Below are positions 12,436 through 24,861 of a stretch of 64,000 bases of DNA, one piece after another (the first letter of the stretch is position 1; the number at the start of each line of letters is the position of its first letter). The stretch is taken from positions 231,932,396 through 231,996,395 of the forward strand of contig NC_081406.1 of NCBI RefSeq assembly GCF_030272615.1, in the 5' to 3' direction. Below the pieces are notes generated by a model. It searched no databases and was not told where the DNA came from. It saw nothing but the letters and a program-made list of their open reading frames with translations. The DNA comes from Cryptomeria japonica (lineage: Eukaryota; Streptophyta; Pinopsida; Cupressales; Cupressaceae). Position numbers and translations under genes: made by a program.

Positions 12436-12465
12436 GGCTCCCAGGCATATCGGGAGGCCCCCGCA
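12436..12465 (+). other. GC-rich hairpin in the LINE 5' UTR
   Basis: GGGGGCTCCC and GGGAGGCCCCC form a 10-bp stem with one bulged base around the loop AGGCATATC. In this AT-rich window such a stable stem stands out. It lies about 25 bases upstream of the first ORF1 ATG (12491). Confidence 0.75.
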
Positions 12466-12490
12466 TTCAAGTCGCCTCGTACCTCCATTA

Positions 12491-14462
12491 ATGGAGAAGC
12501 ATAAATCTGGAGAAGACAACAAACCCAATGCAGTCACCACAAAAGGGGAAAAAAATGCTCATAATAACGTCGAAGGGAAGAAATCATTTCGGCATGCGCT
12601 CGATGGACACTCCACCATCTTTCCAGAAGATGCAAGGTTTGAAGCAGAGTCTTCCCATGATGCAACCACAAACTAGACCCACGATGAAGGTGAGGCTGCC
12701 TCGGCAACTAAATTTGTCATTAAACCTAATGCTTCCATGGTAAATTGTATTTCTAAGGAAATCACTAGACTTAGGGATTCTGCAATTTTTTTAGTAGCCC
12801 TTGATGTAGATAGAATACTGTCTAGACAATAGTTGAATAGGTGGTTTCAAGATGTTTGGTTTTCAAAGCATGGCATCCATTTTTCATTTTGTAGAATGTT
12901 GCAAAAAGGATTGTTTCTTATCTTTTTTAATGACAAAGAAACCCAGAAGAAAGTGCTAGGAAAACAATTCTGGAATGTTGGAAACTTGTGTTTTGGGGTC
13001 GTCCCTTGGAGTCCAGTTGCATGTAATGAAGAAATCTTGGCATTGTCTAACCCTAAATGGGTTACTATTAAAAACATTCCACCCTTTTTATGGAACTGTA
13101 TATCCAAATTTATTGAACCCCTAGGTAAGGTAATCAAGATTGATTCCTCTATTGCTTTGCTTCCACACATGGATGCGAGAGTGCTTATCGCTCTCAACCT
13201 AGGCTCAACCCTTCCCTCTGTAATTGATATATGCATTGAAAATCAACTATTCTCTTATCCTTTAGAGTATTTGGGTGGTATTAACGCCTGTCATAAGTGC
13301 AGAAGAAGTGGACACATACTTAAAAATTGTCCTCTGTTAGCAGGAAAGAATAACACTCAATCCAGGAACACCTATGCTCGACACTCTAATCACTCTACCT
13401 CTGAAGCCCTCTTGAACCCTAAACTAAAAGACTCTACTCCCCCCCCATTGCACACTGATCCCATGACTTCCGCCCCTTCCATCCACCCTCAGATTAACCC
13501 CTCCATCCTGCGACCCCCACAGGCCACTGATCCCCCACCCACTAGCCACCAACTTCATGGCTGCCCTAGCCCACCCGTGCTCCTCCCTTGATAGCTAAGT
13601 CTTTGGCCAAATATCAGAAGGCCATAAAAGACGCCAACTTGGCCAACACTACTCCTAGTTCTTTGGAACCTGAAATGGTTGGTTTCCCTACTAAAATTGG
13701 AGGACCCAGGACTCAAAACGCACAACAAATTGTTCTTGAAAAGTTGAAAACTATTGTAGCATTCAGAAAACAACTTGAAGAATCTTTAAGTATTCAGAAG
13801 AAGGAAATTAAGGCCAGTACCATGCCCTTCCTCCATGACTTGATTGGAGGGAAGGATGGTGGTCTCCAAGATACCACCAATGCCATCTGCACTAAAATTT
13901 TGAGGGTTGAGTGTAGGGGCAATTGGGAAATCCTTAGGGAAACACACATCCCTCCCATTGCTGCCGATCCAAATACTCCCTTGGAGGCCACGGTTGAGGG
14001 GAGGAAACTCAAAATACTACTACACCCCTTGAATTAGCATCAGGTGACATTAGTGAGGTAGTGGAACTAACCACCCCCCCCTCCGACCAAGCCATTGAGG
14101 TTGGTCATGGACTTGGACCCTATGGGGAGCATGATGAAGGTGAGGTTAACAACATTAGTGAAAATAAGACAATCTCCCCAGACCTTAGAATCTTTGATTT
14201 TGGGTCTTATAATGGAGAAGGAGATTTATCATGGAGTAAGTCCAAGAAAAAAAGGAGGAAAAGATCCCCTAAAGTATCCAAAGAGCTGACAATTAGGAAG
14301 GAATCAATGGGGCCTGAACAACTCTCTGAACTAAGGAAAAAAAGAGGTAGACCTCTCTCAACAGTGGCCTTTGATGCTAGTCACCTCTCTAACCCTGAGG
14401 AATGGCCTAAATGCTTTGAGGGGCTCAAGTCCCCGATAGACACTACTGAACAATCATCCTAA
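12491..14462 (+). pseudogene. LINE ORF1: DUF4283-like plus zinc knuckle protein
   Basis: The best-preserved part (12833-13591) shows a DUF4283-like domain (FLIFFNDKETQKKVLGKQFW, then FWNCISKFIEPLGKVIKID) and a zinc knuckle CHKCRRSGHILKNC at about 13290-13330, followed by a Pro/Ser/Thr-rich linker. Upstream (from ATG 12491) and downstream (13588-14037, 14061-14462) pieces continue ORF1 in other frames. A TAG lies at 12830-12832 just before the conserved part, and TGA/TAG codons lie at about 13589-13595. The last segment is Lys/Arg-rich (KSKKKRRKRSPK). In plant L1 elements ORF1 binds the element RNA. The final stop TAA (14460-14462) overlaps the ORF2 ATG. Confidence 0.88.
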
Positions 14463-15215
14463 TGATAAAATCCATCTCATGGAACATCAAAGGACTTGAG
14501 GCCCCTGATAGGAAATATGTAGTCAAAGATTTCTAAACATGCACAAAGATGTTGACTGTCTTATGCTCCAGGAGTTGAAATCAGTAGGGTTCACCTTGGA
14601 AGTTGGATTAAGATCTATCTGGAAGGAGGCCACCCCCTTGTATACCAACCATCCTAAAGGAAGAGGAGGGGCTGCAATACTACTAAACTGTAACTGGGCT
14701 AGCAAGGTGGAAAAATGGGGGCAATCCCCCTGTGCTATGGCAGTATGGGATATCATTCAGAATGGCAACTCCACCTTTGGCATATGCTCAATTTATGCCT
14801 CTAATGATTACTGAGAAAGTGCAAATATGTGGGAATGGATTTCAAGTTTAGAGGATATCCCCTGGGTCCTGGGTGGAGATTTCAATATGGTAATAAATTC
14901 CCAAGATAAACAGGGCGGCAATAATGTAGAATGGAAAGGTACTGAGAGAATACAGTGGGAAAGGATGACTAACAAGCTGAATCTACTTGATCCTCTAGCA
15001 GGAAAGAAGGGTGAATATAAATCAATATGGTACACCTGGTGTAACCATCAACAATATAATAAAAGAGTTTACTGCAGATTGGACAAATTTTACTTCAACA
15101 AAGACTTCTTTGAAATCAATAAAAATGATGGGGGAATCTAGTATGCTGTCATACCCTATACACTCTCAGACCATCATCCTATTATGATAGGACTAAAGTT
15201 AACTGGGAATAATGT
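14462..15215 (+). pseudogene. LINE ORF2 endonuclease domain (APE type)
   Basis: From ATG 14462 the frame reads MIKSISWNIKGL, the usual start of a plant L1 endonuclease. Further motifs are LMLQELKS (metal-binding Glu), GRGGAAILL, WVLGGDFNMV (catalytic GDFN), CRLDKFYFN and TLSDHHPIM (catalytic SDHH). In active LINEs this domain nicks target DNA for target-primed reverse transcription. The catalytic motifs are present, but the frame is broken at about 14535, at 14812 (TGA) and near 15140 (TAG). Confidence 0.93.
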
Positions 15216-16992
15216 ATCCACATTCAACCCTAGATTGAACTTTAAGATGAATGCCAGTCTGCTACATGATGAGGACTTGAAATGTGCCCTATGTCTAGTC
15301 AGAATGTTTAACAAATATAGTAATCCCCAATGGTCCAACATAGACAAGTGGAATCAAAATATCAAAACATGGACCTCACTTTGCCAAGCCATGGGTAAAA
15401 AGAAGGCAAAAGATGCCAGAGCATCCGAATTACAGTTACATAACGACCTCCAACTGGTTGAACTTGAACCTCAAGGGGACCCTAAGAACATATTACTCAC
15501 TAACCAGCTAGTTAGGGTCAAGGATGATCTTAGAAGACTGCAGAATTAGAAAATCAAAGGATGGAGAGCTAGGGCAAAATTGAACTAGTTAGATATTGGA
15601 GATCGAGGGTCTAAATTCTTCTTCCATATTCTTAAAATGAAACAAGGCAGAGAAAAGATTGACACTATTTGGGATCAGAATAAGAACCTATCTAAACCTT
15701 CTGAAATCCTTGAATGTTTTGCCCAATTCTACAAGAATCTATTCTCTACTAAACTAGTTAGGGAGGAACAGGAGAATGCCAAAAGTATTATTATGTCCCT
15801 AGTCCCCAGGCTTATTGATAAAGAGGACAATAAGTTATTGGAAATGGATATTACAAAAGAAGAAATCAGGGGAGCTATCTTGGCTCTTAGCAATGACAAG
15901 TCCCCCGACATTTTATAAAGAAAACATTGGGTGGATTGTCGATGATCTTCACTCCCTCTACACTGAGGCGATAATTAGTGGCCCCTTAGGGAAGAATGTT
16001 AATCAAGGGCTAATAAAGCTCATCCCCAAGGAAGGAGACAAAACCCTAATTAAAAATTGGAGACCCATCACACTGTTGAATGTATCCTATAAAATTTTGG
16101 CAAAGTTGGTTGCATGCAGATTGGAAAAGATCTTACCTAAGATTGTCAGTAGTACTCAAACAGGGTTTGTTAAAGGAAGGTACATATTGGAAAACTTAAT
16201 CACATGCTAGGAGTCCTTGCACTGGGCGAAAGAATCATGACAAAGTGGAGCCATGTTGCTCATAGACTTTGAGAAGGCATATGATAGGATAGAATGGTAC
16301 TACATCATTCAGATGCTTCATTCATTAGGCTTCCCCCCTGGATTTTGTAATATGGTTAGAACCTTACTTTGTGATGCCAATGCCATCGTTGAAGTCAATG
16401 GATTAAGATCCTTTAATTTTGAACTTACCAGATCTATTAGACAAGGATGTCCTCTAGCTCCTGCCCTATTTGTGCTAACTACTGATGCAATGTTCTACCT
16501 ACTTAAGGACTCCTCTGTTACTCCCATTATTAAGGGTGTTACACTACCTAACAAAGAGGAAGTCTATAATATCCAGTTTGCTAATGACACTACACTATTA
16601 ATTAAGTTGGAGGAAGAAAACCTTGCAGCCCTGATGAAAATATTGATATTTTTTGTTTGGCATCTGGTAGCAAAATTGCTCTTCACAAATCCAATCTTCT
16701 TGGCTGGGATGACAACCCTCTAGGATGGCTTACGAAGTTCTCTCTTAATTGGTTAGGTCCAACACAAATTGTCAAATATTTAGGTCTTCCTTTCTCTGTC
16801 CTCCCAAAGCTAAAAGAAATGTGGGAATGGGTAAGGAACAAGATAGATAAGAAACTCTCAAAGTGGAATAAGAATTTTCTCTCCTTAGCTGGAAGATTCC
16901 AGGTCTGTCAAAAATTTTTAGCCTCATATAATATCTATTTTTCATCAGCCTGGCTATTTAAGAACTACAAATTTAATCATGTCCAAAAGTAG
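15216..16992 (+). pseudogene. LINE ORF2 reverse transcriptase domain
   Basis: The linker (15216-15549) and an RT N-terminal block (SKFFFHILKMKQGR) are followed by the RT core: LIPKEGDKTLIKNWRPITLL, KLVACRLEKILPKIVSSTQTGF, LLIDFEKAYDRIEW, IRQGCPLAPALFVL, QFANDTTLLIK (usually FADDT), and KYLGLPF. The last is the C-terminal RT/thumb motif of plant L1 elements. In-frame stops occur near 15547, 15916 and 16208, with frame changes near 15900 and 16650. The Asp-to-Asn change in the YxDD-equivalent box would itself abolish catalysis. Confidence 0.94.
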
Positions 16993-17040
16993 ATTAGGGA
17001 ATTCCTTTGGTTAGATGGCAAGGGGTCTAAGAAACAACAT

Positions 17041-18540
17041 GCAGTCAAGTGGGAATGGTGCACTATGAATAAACTTCTTGGTGGGATGGGGTTGAAAGAC
17101 CTAAAACTACAAGGTATTTCTCTTGCTTCCAAATGGATCCTTGAGGCCATGGAAGGCAATGAACCATGGAAAGTGCTTATAAGGAATAATATCAAATGCT
17201 CTATTCCTAAGAAAGCCAAGAAATGGAAGGACCTCCCACTACTGGATAGTCTTATGGGGCAGTTTGAGGTAGCTCCAGTTGGGTCTGATATCTTCAAGTC
17301 CCTATGGAAGGCCTGGGAACATGTGAGACACTTGGTGAATATCAAAAGTGATGGCACTAAATAGGGGAATATTGCTGAAAGCAAATCAATATGGTGGAAC
17401 TTGTTCCATAATGGAAAACCGTTGGCTACACTTCAAGACTGCTCTGCATTGAAATGGCATAATACGGGTATTAAAAACTTTGAACAGTTGTTTGCTAACA
17501 ACCAACTCAGGTCGAGGGAGGAGCTGCAATCCACCTTCTCTATCCTAGAATCCCAGATCAGGACATATAAAGTCCTTAGATTGGCATTAACCTTTGCTCT
17601 CGCCCCCCTCACCTCCCTCTCCCTCACCCCCCCATGATTGCGCTTTGCTAGACTGATGACACACCTCTTCCTTCCCTAAAAGCTAAATGTATTTACTCCA
17701 CACTCACCGAATCCGATACCATCCTTTTGCACCTTAATGAATTCTAGGAACCAAAGACTTGGAAAGACTATCTAAATAGGTTTTGGATGGCCCATGTAAT
17801 GAACCTAAAAAACAATTCTTTGGGTGGCGACTTTTGTTAAATAAACTCCCAATAAAAAATAAGGAAGGTGCCTTAATAAACTGTAGCATTTGCAGATTAC
17901 TTGAGTGTGTGAAACACACATTCTTTGAATGCCATTTTGCTAAGGAAATATGGAGAATATTTGGTTTTAACTTGGAGTCTGGTTCTCTTGAGTTCATAGA
18001 TTTTGTTCTAGGCTATGTCAAGGGTTGTAAGAGGATTGCTAATGTCTTTTGGTCTTGTTTTTCTTTGGAAGTTCTATGGCTCATATGGAAGTATCATAAT
18101 GATGACATCTTTAATAGCAATACTAGGCACCTCACTGAGTCTCTTAGGAGACTCATTGCTCATTCTATTTTTGTGCAGGTCACTGTTGTGCTTAAACTTG
18201 ACTTAGACAAATTTGACAGATGGATCAAGGATGGGGCCACTACTGTGTACATCCGTGAAGTATCACACGGTTTCACTTGGGAAAGAGATGAACCAGGCAA
18301 AGCAACTTTTGAACAAGCTCTAGTAGCCTTCATGAGGCAATTGGATCGTAGACAAATGCATATGAAGATTATCCAGGAGGAGGCCAATCTGATCACTTGG
18401 CACACTTCCCATCCTCATAAGAAAGAACTACTAGATGGTCAAGTGGAAGTATGGCAGGAAGGAGCTATGGGTTGGGTGGCATGGCTTCCACCTATGAGCA
18501 ACAACGACTCACCAGATGCTGAAATACTATTTCCTTAGCA
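17041..18540 (+). pseudogene. LINE ORF2 C-terminus with zf-RVT block
   Basis: A typical post-RT segment (WEWCTMNKLLGGMGLKDLKL) leads to the zf-RVT zinc-binding block WRLLLNKLPIKNKEGALINC, then CRLLECVKHTFFECHFAKEIW with its Cys/His ligands. A tail of about 190 residues follows to the stop at 18538-18540 (251 residues open from 17783). The tail has no motif I know: it is Trp-rich and ends WVAWLPPMSNNDSPD. The long open frame makes this the best-preserved part of ORF2. Confidence 0.85.
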
Positions 18541-18865
18541 GCTGATTAATATGCTATGATGTCATTTTGTTTATAAATATGTATAACAATTGTAATCCCC
18601 TTTTACTTGGAGGTGCATGTTAATTGTGTATTTTGTATATGCACCTTCTATTGGTGCCCCGACTACTGCTGAACTCAGTCTTTTTTGCTGAAGCTATGTA
18701 ATGCTTTCTTGATATCTAATCCAAAAAATAAAAAATGATTGACCAATAAAAAAAATTCTTTACAAAATCATAAATAGAAATACAACTCAATTGCAAATTT
18801 ATTTTTTATACACCTTGCATTAATATAATACAAAGTTTTTCATGCATTACAATAATATTGGATAT
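18541..18865. other. LINE 3' UTR and short spacer before copy A
   Basis: The LINE 3' UTR ends with an A-rich tail (CCAAAAAATAAAAAATG near 18720). About 130 AT-rich bases then separate it from the stop codon of kinase copy A and must contain that gene's 3' UTR. Confidence 0.7.
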
Positions 18866-21187
18866 TTATTTTCTGAACCCCTCTGAAAAGAAATTCTTTG
18901 TAGACTGTGATGTTATGTCTTGAGGATAACTCGTTCCTTCTTTCCACTCCCGAATGGCAGATCTGAGAGAATGGTTTGGAATGAGATCAGTGTGATCTAG
19001 TTTCAAGTTTGTCATTGGTGATGTGTTGTGATTAGAGTCAAACCATTCCTTAATTGCCTCTAATTCATAGGTAAAGCCATCCGCAGCAACATGAGGATCA
19101 TCCATGAGCTCCTACAAGTTAGGCCAATTCATTACTTGAAAAAAAATAAGAGTAGTTTTTTTTTAAGAGTTTAAGGATGGAAAAAAGGCACCTTACCTGA
19201 GAGATGGGACATATTAGGAAGCTAGGAACTTGTCCTTGATGAGTAGTTTGAAAATTTGTTGAGGCGGTAGCTTGTAATTGATTGAGAGTTTTAGTGAGAG
19301 TGGGATGAAGATCAGGCCTATCCCTTTGATTAGATTCTGTACAATCGAGAGCAAGATAAGCTAGTTGAATAGCTTGATCAAAGGGCCATTCTCCAGCGGA
19401 AGGATCGAGCAAATCATGAAATTGTCCACTTTCTAGTGACTGTGCAACCTTACTGACTAATCCAAGAGCATGTTGGCCTGTGAGAAGCTGAAGAATAGTG
19501 ATTCCCAGGCTATAAACATCTGATTTATGAGTGAACTCGCCGTTTCTGAGATAGTGTTCGTCCAAATAGGATATATTGCTTTTTATGAGCAAATCTCGAG
19601 GTAGAAGCCTCGCCATTCCCACGTCACTTATCTTACTTACATAAAATTCATCTAGCAAAATATTCTCAGGCTTCAAATCACAATGCAGAATGGCATTTGG
19701 CTTAAAACTATGTAGGTAGTGTAATGCTGCACAAACTTCATTGATAATACGAATTCTAATGTGCCAAAGTAGTGGTGGAGTATCAATTTTACAATATAGA
19801 TGATCTGCGAGGCTTCCATTAGCCATGTATTCATACATAATGCATTCTCTATCCAAACACACTCCCAAAATCCTTACCAAATGAGGATGTCTAATATCCC
19901 TTAACATATCAATCTGCAAGAAAATTATCGTAAGCAAAGTTAATCCAATATATAATACTCAAAGGAAAAGCTATAAACGAAAAGTCTCCTTAACTACTAA
20001 AAGAAAATAAAATCAATAAAAGACATTCAACCGTAACTATATAATTTGTTGGAGGCCCAGGTTGTAAGCTAAATTAAACCAATATAATGCTTATAGCTAA
20101 AACTATAAAGGAAAAGGCATCTTGACTAGTAAAGAAAATAGAATTACTAAAAGATATCTAACGAAGACAATATAGTTGTTGGAGGCCCATGAATTGAATT
20201 CTTGTCTCATCTATTTGTAACAGAAGTGGTATAAACTATGAAGCAAAGTTTCATTTATTATAACTGTTAAGTTAGTATCTTATTTCATTGGAATTAACAA
20301 TTTGGTTGGACTTATACAAGTTTTTTTGTTTATATGGTTTATTTCAAATCACATTAATCGATAGATCCTATTAAAAAACAAATCTGATTTCAGATAATTC
20401 ATCTAAACAAAACAAAATTTAGAATGTGCTGTTTAAACCTAATCTTATGTGATGGTGCTCAAATCACACTAATAGATAGATCCTACTAAAAAACAAATCT
20501 GATTTCAGATAATTCGCCTAAACAAATCAAAATTTAGAATGTACTGTTTAAACCTAACCTTATGTGATGGCACTGTCTATGAGACTAATAGAAAGCACTG
20601 GCGCCATAATTAATCTTATAAACACACTATAAGACCGGTGCATGCACCAGTCCCATAATTAATCTTGTAAACACACTATAAGACTGGTTCATTCTATCAA
20701 TCCCATAACCAGAACCTTATATGACTACTGGTTCTCCCATTAACTTATTTTGTTTTCCTATACAGTAAAGAAAAAGGATACTAATGGTAAAGTAGTATAC
20801 CTGCTGATGAAATGTTTGTTGATCTACACTGAAGCCATCCTCTCTCCTAACCTTGACAGCAACCATAGTCTCCTCTACTTCACCTCTGTAAACCACGCCG
20901 TAGTCTCCTTCCCCAACTTTCAAATGCTCTGAGAAGTTTCCAGTGGCAGATTTGATGTCATTTAGAGAATACCTTCTGAAAAGAAGATTATCTGAAGATA
21001 AGGTCGAGGTCTCGATCCGCGACCTCAACTCCAAGTAGTTTTGAAGCTTTTTAATTGCATCGTCCCTTTCTCGCATGAGGCGATTGTTTTTCTTTGCCAG
21101 AGAAGCGATCTCTGTAAGTGCTATTTCGATCTCGTGCAAGTGCTGAACCGTGATCTTCTGCAAATGCTGCTTCATTTTGATCTCCAT
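18866..21187 (-). CDS. Copy A: U-box domain protein kinase, apparently intact, 3 exons
   Basis: Predicted 449-residue protein from exons 21187-20801, 19913-19197 and 19111-18866. Both introns (887 and 85 bp) are GT-AG and phase 0. Residues about 10-55 are a charged coiled coil. A kinase domain follows, with a glycine loop at about 92-99 (GEGDYGVV), the ATP-binding Lys at about 112 (VAVK), HCDLKPEN at about 206-213 and DVG at about 226-228 (DVG is usual in plant U-box kinases). A U-box starts at about 364 (CPISQ/ELMDDPHVAADGFTYE). Plant relatives of this architecture are E3 ubiquitin ligases, usually with an N-terminal USP domain that is not seen here. The helix-C Glu position appears to be Gln (FHQQIDML). 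I chose the start at 21187 because the coiled-coil frame opens there and the other copies start at the equivalent place. An upstream in-frame ATG at 21271 is the alternative. Confidence 0.87.
19914..20800 (-). other. Intron 1 of copy A
   Basis: The 887-bp AT-rich intron has a GTATAC donor and a TTGCAG acceptor. It contains a pair of similar segments (about 20345-20450 and 20460-20575, sharing AATCTGATTTCAGATAATTC) and another pair around 20600-20700 (ACACACTATAAGACYGGT), so it has grown by local duplication. Confidence 0.8.
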
Positions 21188-21271
21188 TCTTTTAAACATT
21201 GCGTGACCTGAAATAACACACAATCTGCCTTTCAATTGGAAGATCCATGTTTGAACTAACAGAAGATCCAT

Positions 21272-23400
21272 GCTTTAACGTAGAGAATTCCAGTTTCAAC
21301 TGACCAAATCAAATCAGAGCGTGGACGGGTCACCCATTCCATTACTGCTCCATAGGAATCTCAGTTAACCTAACATGTGATTATGTCAGTTTTTTATAAA
21401 GAAATACAGTATTATATTATATAGTTTGTGTCAAGGCATCTTTAGAATTAAAAATTCCTGAGACCTGTCTCGAGGAAACAAACCATCAGTTAGGAAAGAA
21501 AGATTAATTATATCTTCCATACTATTCCTGCACAAGACAGGTTTATTTTAACTTGAGAAAAACCATTTAACAAATGAAGCAGGTAATGAAATTATTGGTG
21601 CGCTACAGAGGTGGGATGTGGGCCTGGATTTGTTTCAACGAAGATATTAAAATTTAGGTGATGGGAGATATCTGACGTAAATAGTTGGTATATTGTTGTT
21701 AAATGTGTCATTATTTGGATGAAAGTAATTTTTTATGTAATGTCTAACACATGGCTTGAGCAATATATAGGAAGTTTAAATTATTTTAATAGAAAAAGAA
21801 AATTAAGCAATCATAATTAATGACATTAAGAATACATTACATTGACTTTTAAAAAAAATTAAAATAAAATTGATTTAAGTATTAAAATTATTGATAGATA
21901 GCATTCTTTTTTGTCTTAATTTTTTGTGATTATTTTATGATGTTATTGATTGAGAGGTTCTTTTTTGAAAAAAATGTGTATACTAATTTTTAATGTATGT
22001 AAATGAATGAATGAATGGTTTAAGAGCACATGTTCTTCGATAAATTAAAGGTGTTATTTTAATGCAATCAGTTATATTTTTCTTTAAATTAAAGTTTTAT
22101 AATAAGAAAATTATGTGTTCTATTTTTACAATATTTTTATATATTTGGATCATTTTATTCATTTGGATGTATATTTGTTCTCACTCTCTTGAGCGAGATT
22201 AATATATTGTTTAATGATATCTTGGAATTATAAAACTTAGAGCATTAGGTGTGTGTTTATTCAATAATATTGGTTAGAGGAAGGTGAGATCCACACTTTT
22301 GGATCTAATAGGTTACAAGGGTTTTAAGTTGAACCATCTAGAATTTTGAAAATTATGGATAAGTCAACTAATCTAAAATGTATCATTAAGAATTTAATAA
22401 AAATTTGGAGAAAATATTTAAACTATAAGATTGAGATTAAAATTTTAGGCATTCTATTTTAGAGTGAGACATAGTCACATCACAATGAACCTAGGGTGGA
22501 AAAAAATGAATCTAGACACTAACAAATTGGGAGTAATTAAAGATACATTCTATTAAAGAACTATATTTTTGAAAGATACTAACAAGATTTCAAAAATTAT
22601 TCAAAGATGTTGAATCCTTGCAAAGTATCATTAAAAGTTATGTCATATAGGATTTTTTATTATTTCACCTCTTAATTTCCCACTAAAATATTTTCTCCCC
22701 TCACATTCAATCCTCCAAGTTTAAATTGAAATCCAAGATATCTTATTGAATATTATGTAATTAATATTTCACTATACACAAATTTTAATAAAGCACCAAT
22801 TTTTTGAAAAAAAAAAAAAGGATCTAGGATCCTAAGTATAATAATTTGCAAAAGCCACTTCTAAATAAATATAGTTAATACCTCCCTACCAAAAAAAATT
22901 TGAGAATTGCAAGGCAAGTAATATTAAAAGAGCCCTCTTTATAAATACCATCCTCTTTTGGTCTCCTTCATATTGATTCAATTATTTTTGGTTGGTTTTT
23001 CTTTTTTGGGAAATTTATAAGAAGGTTAATTTTCTCTTTTGAAAGAACTTTGTTAAAAAAATTATCTACATTCCATTGGATAATTTGGTTGTAGTTGAGT
23101 TGTGAAGGTTTAGTGTACGTTATCGACATTTGATATTCTAATAGGGTCCCCACACCTACTTCTCATCCTTATCTACATAAGAAGGTTTTTTTCATTTGTG
23201 ACTTTCATGTTGTGGTTGTGTGTGATTAAGATCACCAATTGCAATACAATATATGAATGACTAGTTTCACATTGCTTTTGGTTTGTGTTTTAACATGTTT
23301 TAATTTTTACAATTTTTACAACAATGTATCCTACTATCTATTATGGTGTATTTACCACTTTTATTTGTATGCATTTCTTTCTAACCCTTTTCTCCTTCCA
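21272..23400. other. Intergenic AT-rich spacer
   Basis: This is the upstream side of copy A. I see no coding region or recognisable repeat. The first few hundred bases should hold the promoter of copy A, but no clear TATA box decides its position. Confidence 0.55.
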
Positions 23401-23404
23401 CCCC

Positions 23405-24861
23405 TTTTTGCTATGTAAGGGAAGGATGAGAGTTGACAATTTAAAATCCATGTCAAATATGTGATTTCTGACATTTCTATTACGTTGTGCACACATGACT
23501 CAAGATAACGAAATCTAGATGTTGAGGCCCCAATCAAGTATACAGAGGTCAAGGTTAGTAATGAAATGAATGTGTGACAATATGTGCAAATAGGACATGG
23601 AAAATGTTGAATGTAAATTAAAACATGTGTTCAATCGTTTATGATTTCAATAACATCGTAGATGCTTCTACATTAAACATAACACTCATGATAGTATCCA
23701 ACAAATAATCCTAATTTAATGATCCTTACCAATTAAATTTCAGCTCTTAATTAAGTGCTACAAATAAATAGCCTTACACCCTAAACATACAGTTACCAAT
23801 TAAAACAAAACATTGTCTCATGTTATATTTTAATTGAGATTGAATGTTTAGCAACTACATTTTGAGAACTGAAATTTGTGGTGGGATTCACTTTCCACAC
23901 ACAATAATAGAATGATAGACTCATTGCTTATGTGTGTTGTTTAATATCATAATAATGTGTTTATATATTTAGTAACTTATAGACATGTTATTATTTATTA
24001 AAAATAACTTTAAGTACTTGAATGTTCTTATACACTAGGGAAAAAATGTTAAATTATTGATACAAGAAAATTCGAGAGTAGAATGTGATAATTGACTATC
24101 ATGAATAAAAAGTTTAAAAATATATTTTTAACACCTTTTACCACAATGCATATTAGTTGTGTCAAATTTAATTAGGTGAAACTGAAACATTAGATTAATG
24201 TTTTAACAATTGACTAACAATTTTTTTTTATTATATTAAAATTTTTGGACTCATTCAACATTACCACATATAATTTTGGAAGCCACAAGGTTGAGGTGTA
24301 CAACGACGAGGTCTTCTCCCCTATTCTACCTGTAAAAGTGTCAGATTTCTTAATGGTGTAAAGCGATTTGTGGGCAATTACATCGCTCTCCGGGGACCCG
24401 CTGCACAACACGTGTCTCTTTGTGGCGAAGGGTCGGTCAGTGCAAATTGGAATTCAATAACTGGTCGGTTTATGGAAATTTCCAAGATGAGTGTTAGATT
24501 AATTGTGTCACGTTAGAATGAGGATTGAAATTCTTGAAATTCTAGTTTTTGTTTCTGCATTTGCAATTGCGTAGAAACTACGACTCTGAGAATTCACCTT
24601 TCACGCTCAATAATTGAATGGTGGACCCCGTGTTGTCTCACTAGTTTTTTCTGGTCAATACAGACTTTGAATTGTCAAAAGTTCAAGAGTCTATCTTGTA
24701 GATGAAAAGTACCTTCGCTGTTGATTGAATGCCAACTTCTCCGTCAGTTCAAATCTGGAATTTTCTAATTGAAAGGCAGCTTCTCTGTTAGTTCGTGTCA
24801 CGCAATATTTAAAACAATGAAGGTCACGTTAGGCTCCAACAATGGAGAGAATGGAGGATGA
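23405..24861 (+). pseudogene. Relic E: upstream block plus first codons of a U-box kinase copy
   Basis: This segment is closely similar to 29190-30660 (copy B) and, from about 23860, to 36830-37970 (copy C). It includes the block with GATTACATCGCTCTC-type sequence and the conserved GTCACGCAATATTTA just before the start codon. The ATG at 24842 and about six codons (MERMED-like) remain, after which homology stops abruptly at about 24860. No kinase or U-box sequence follows, so this is a 5' fragment left by truncation or insertion. Confidence 0.82.

Larger units (their letters stand above)
12367..18730 (+). mobile_element. L1-type non-LTR retrotransposon (LINE), near full length, decayed
   Basis: Order on the plus strand: a GC-rich 5' UTR (12367-12490); ORF1 with DUF4283-like and CCHC parts (12491-14462); ORF2 with an apurinic endonuclease (14462-about 15210), reverse transcriptase (about 15600-16980), a zinc-binding zf-RVT block (about 17815-17955) and a C-terminal tail to 18540; a short 3' UTR ending in an A-rich tail near 18720-18730. 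This is the standard plant L1 layout. Both ORFs carry several stops and frameshifts, and the RT box reads FAND instead of FADD, so it cannot be active. I found no convincing target-site duplication, partly because the 5' flank is a microsatellite. Confidence 0.94.

Noticed and set aside
11753-12540. Long Tyr/Ile/Cys/Val-rich frames on both strands (up to 244 codons)
   Set aside because: They arise only because the TA/CA/ATACAT microsatellite has no stops in those frames. The composition is pure repeat.
18720-18780. Target-site duplication of the LINE (TAGAAAT near 12364 and 18773)
   Set aside because: Only seven AT-rich bases, misplaced relative to the A-rich tail. Expected by chance here.
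24214-24411. Minus-strand 65-codon frame
   Set aside because: Antisense to the conserved upstream block of the kinase copies and not open in the paralogous segments.
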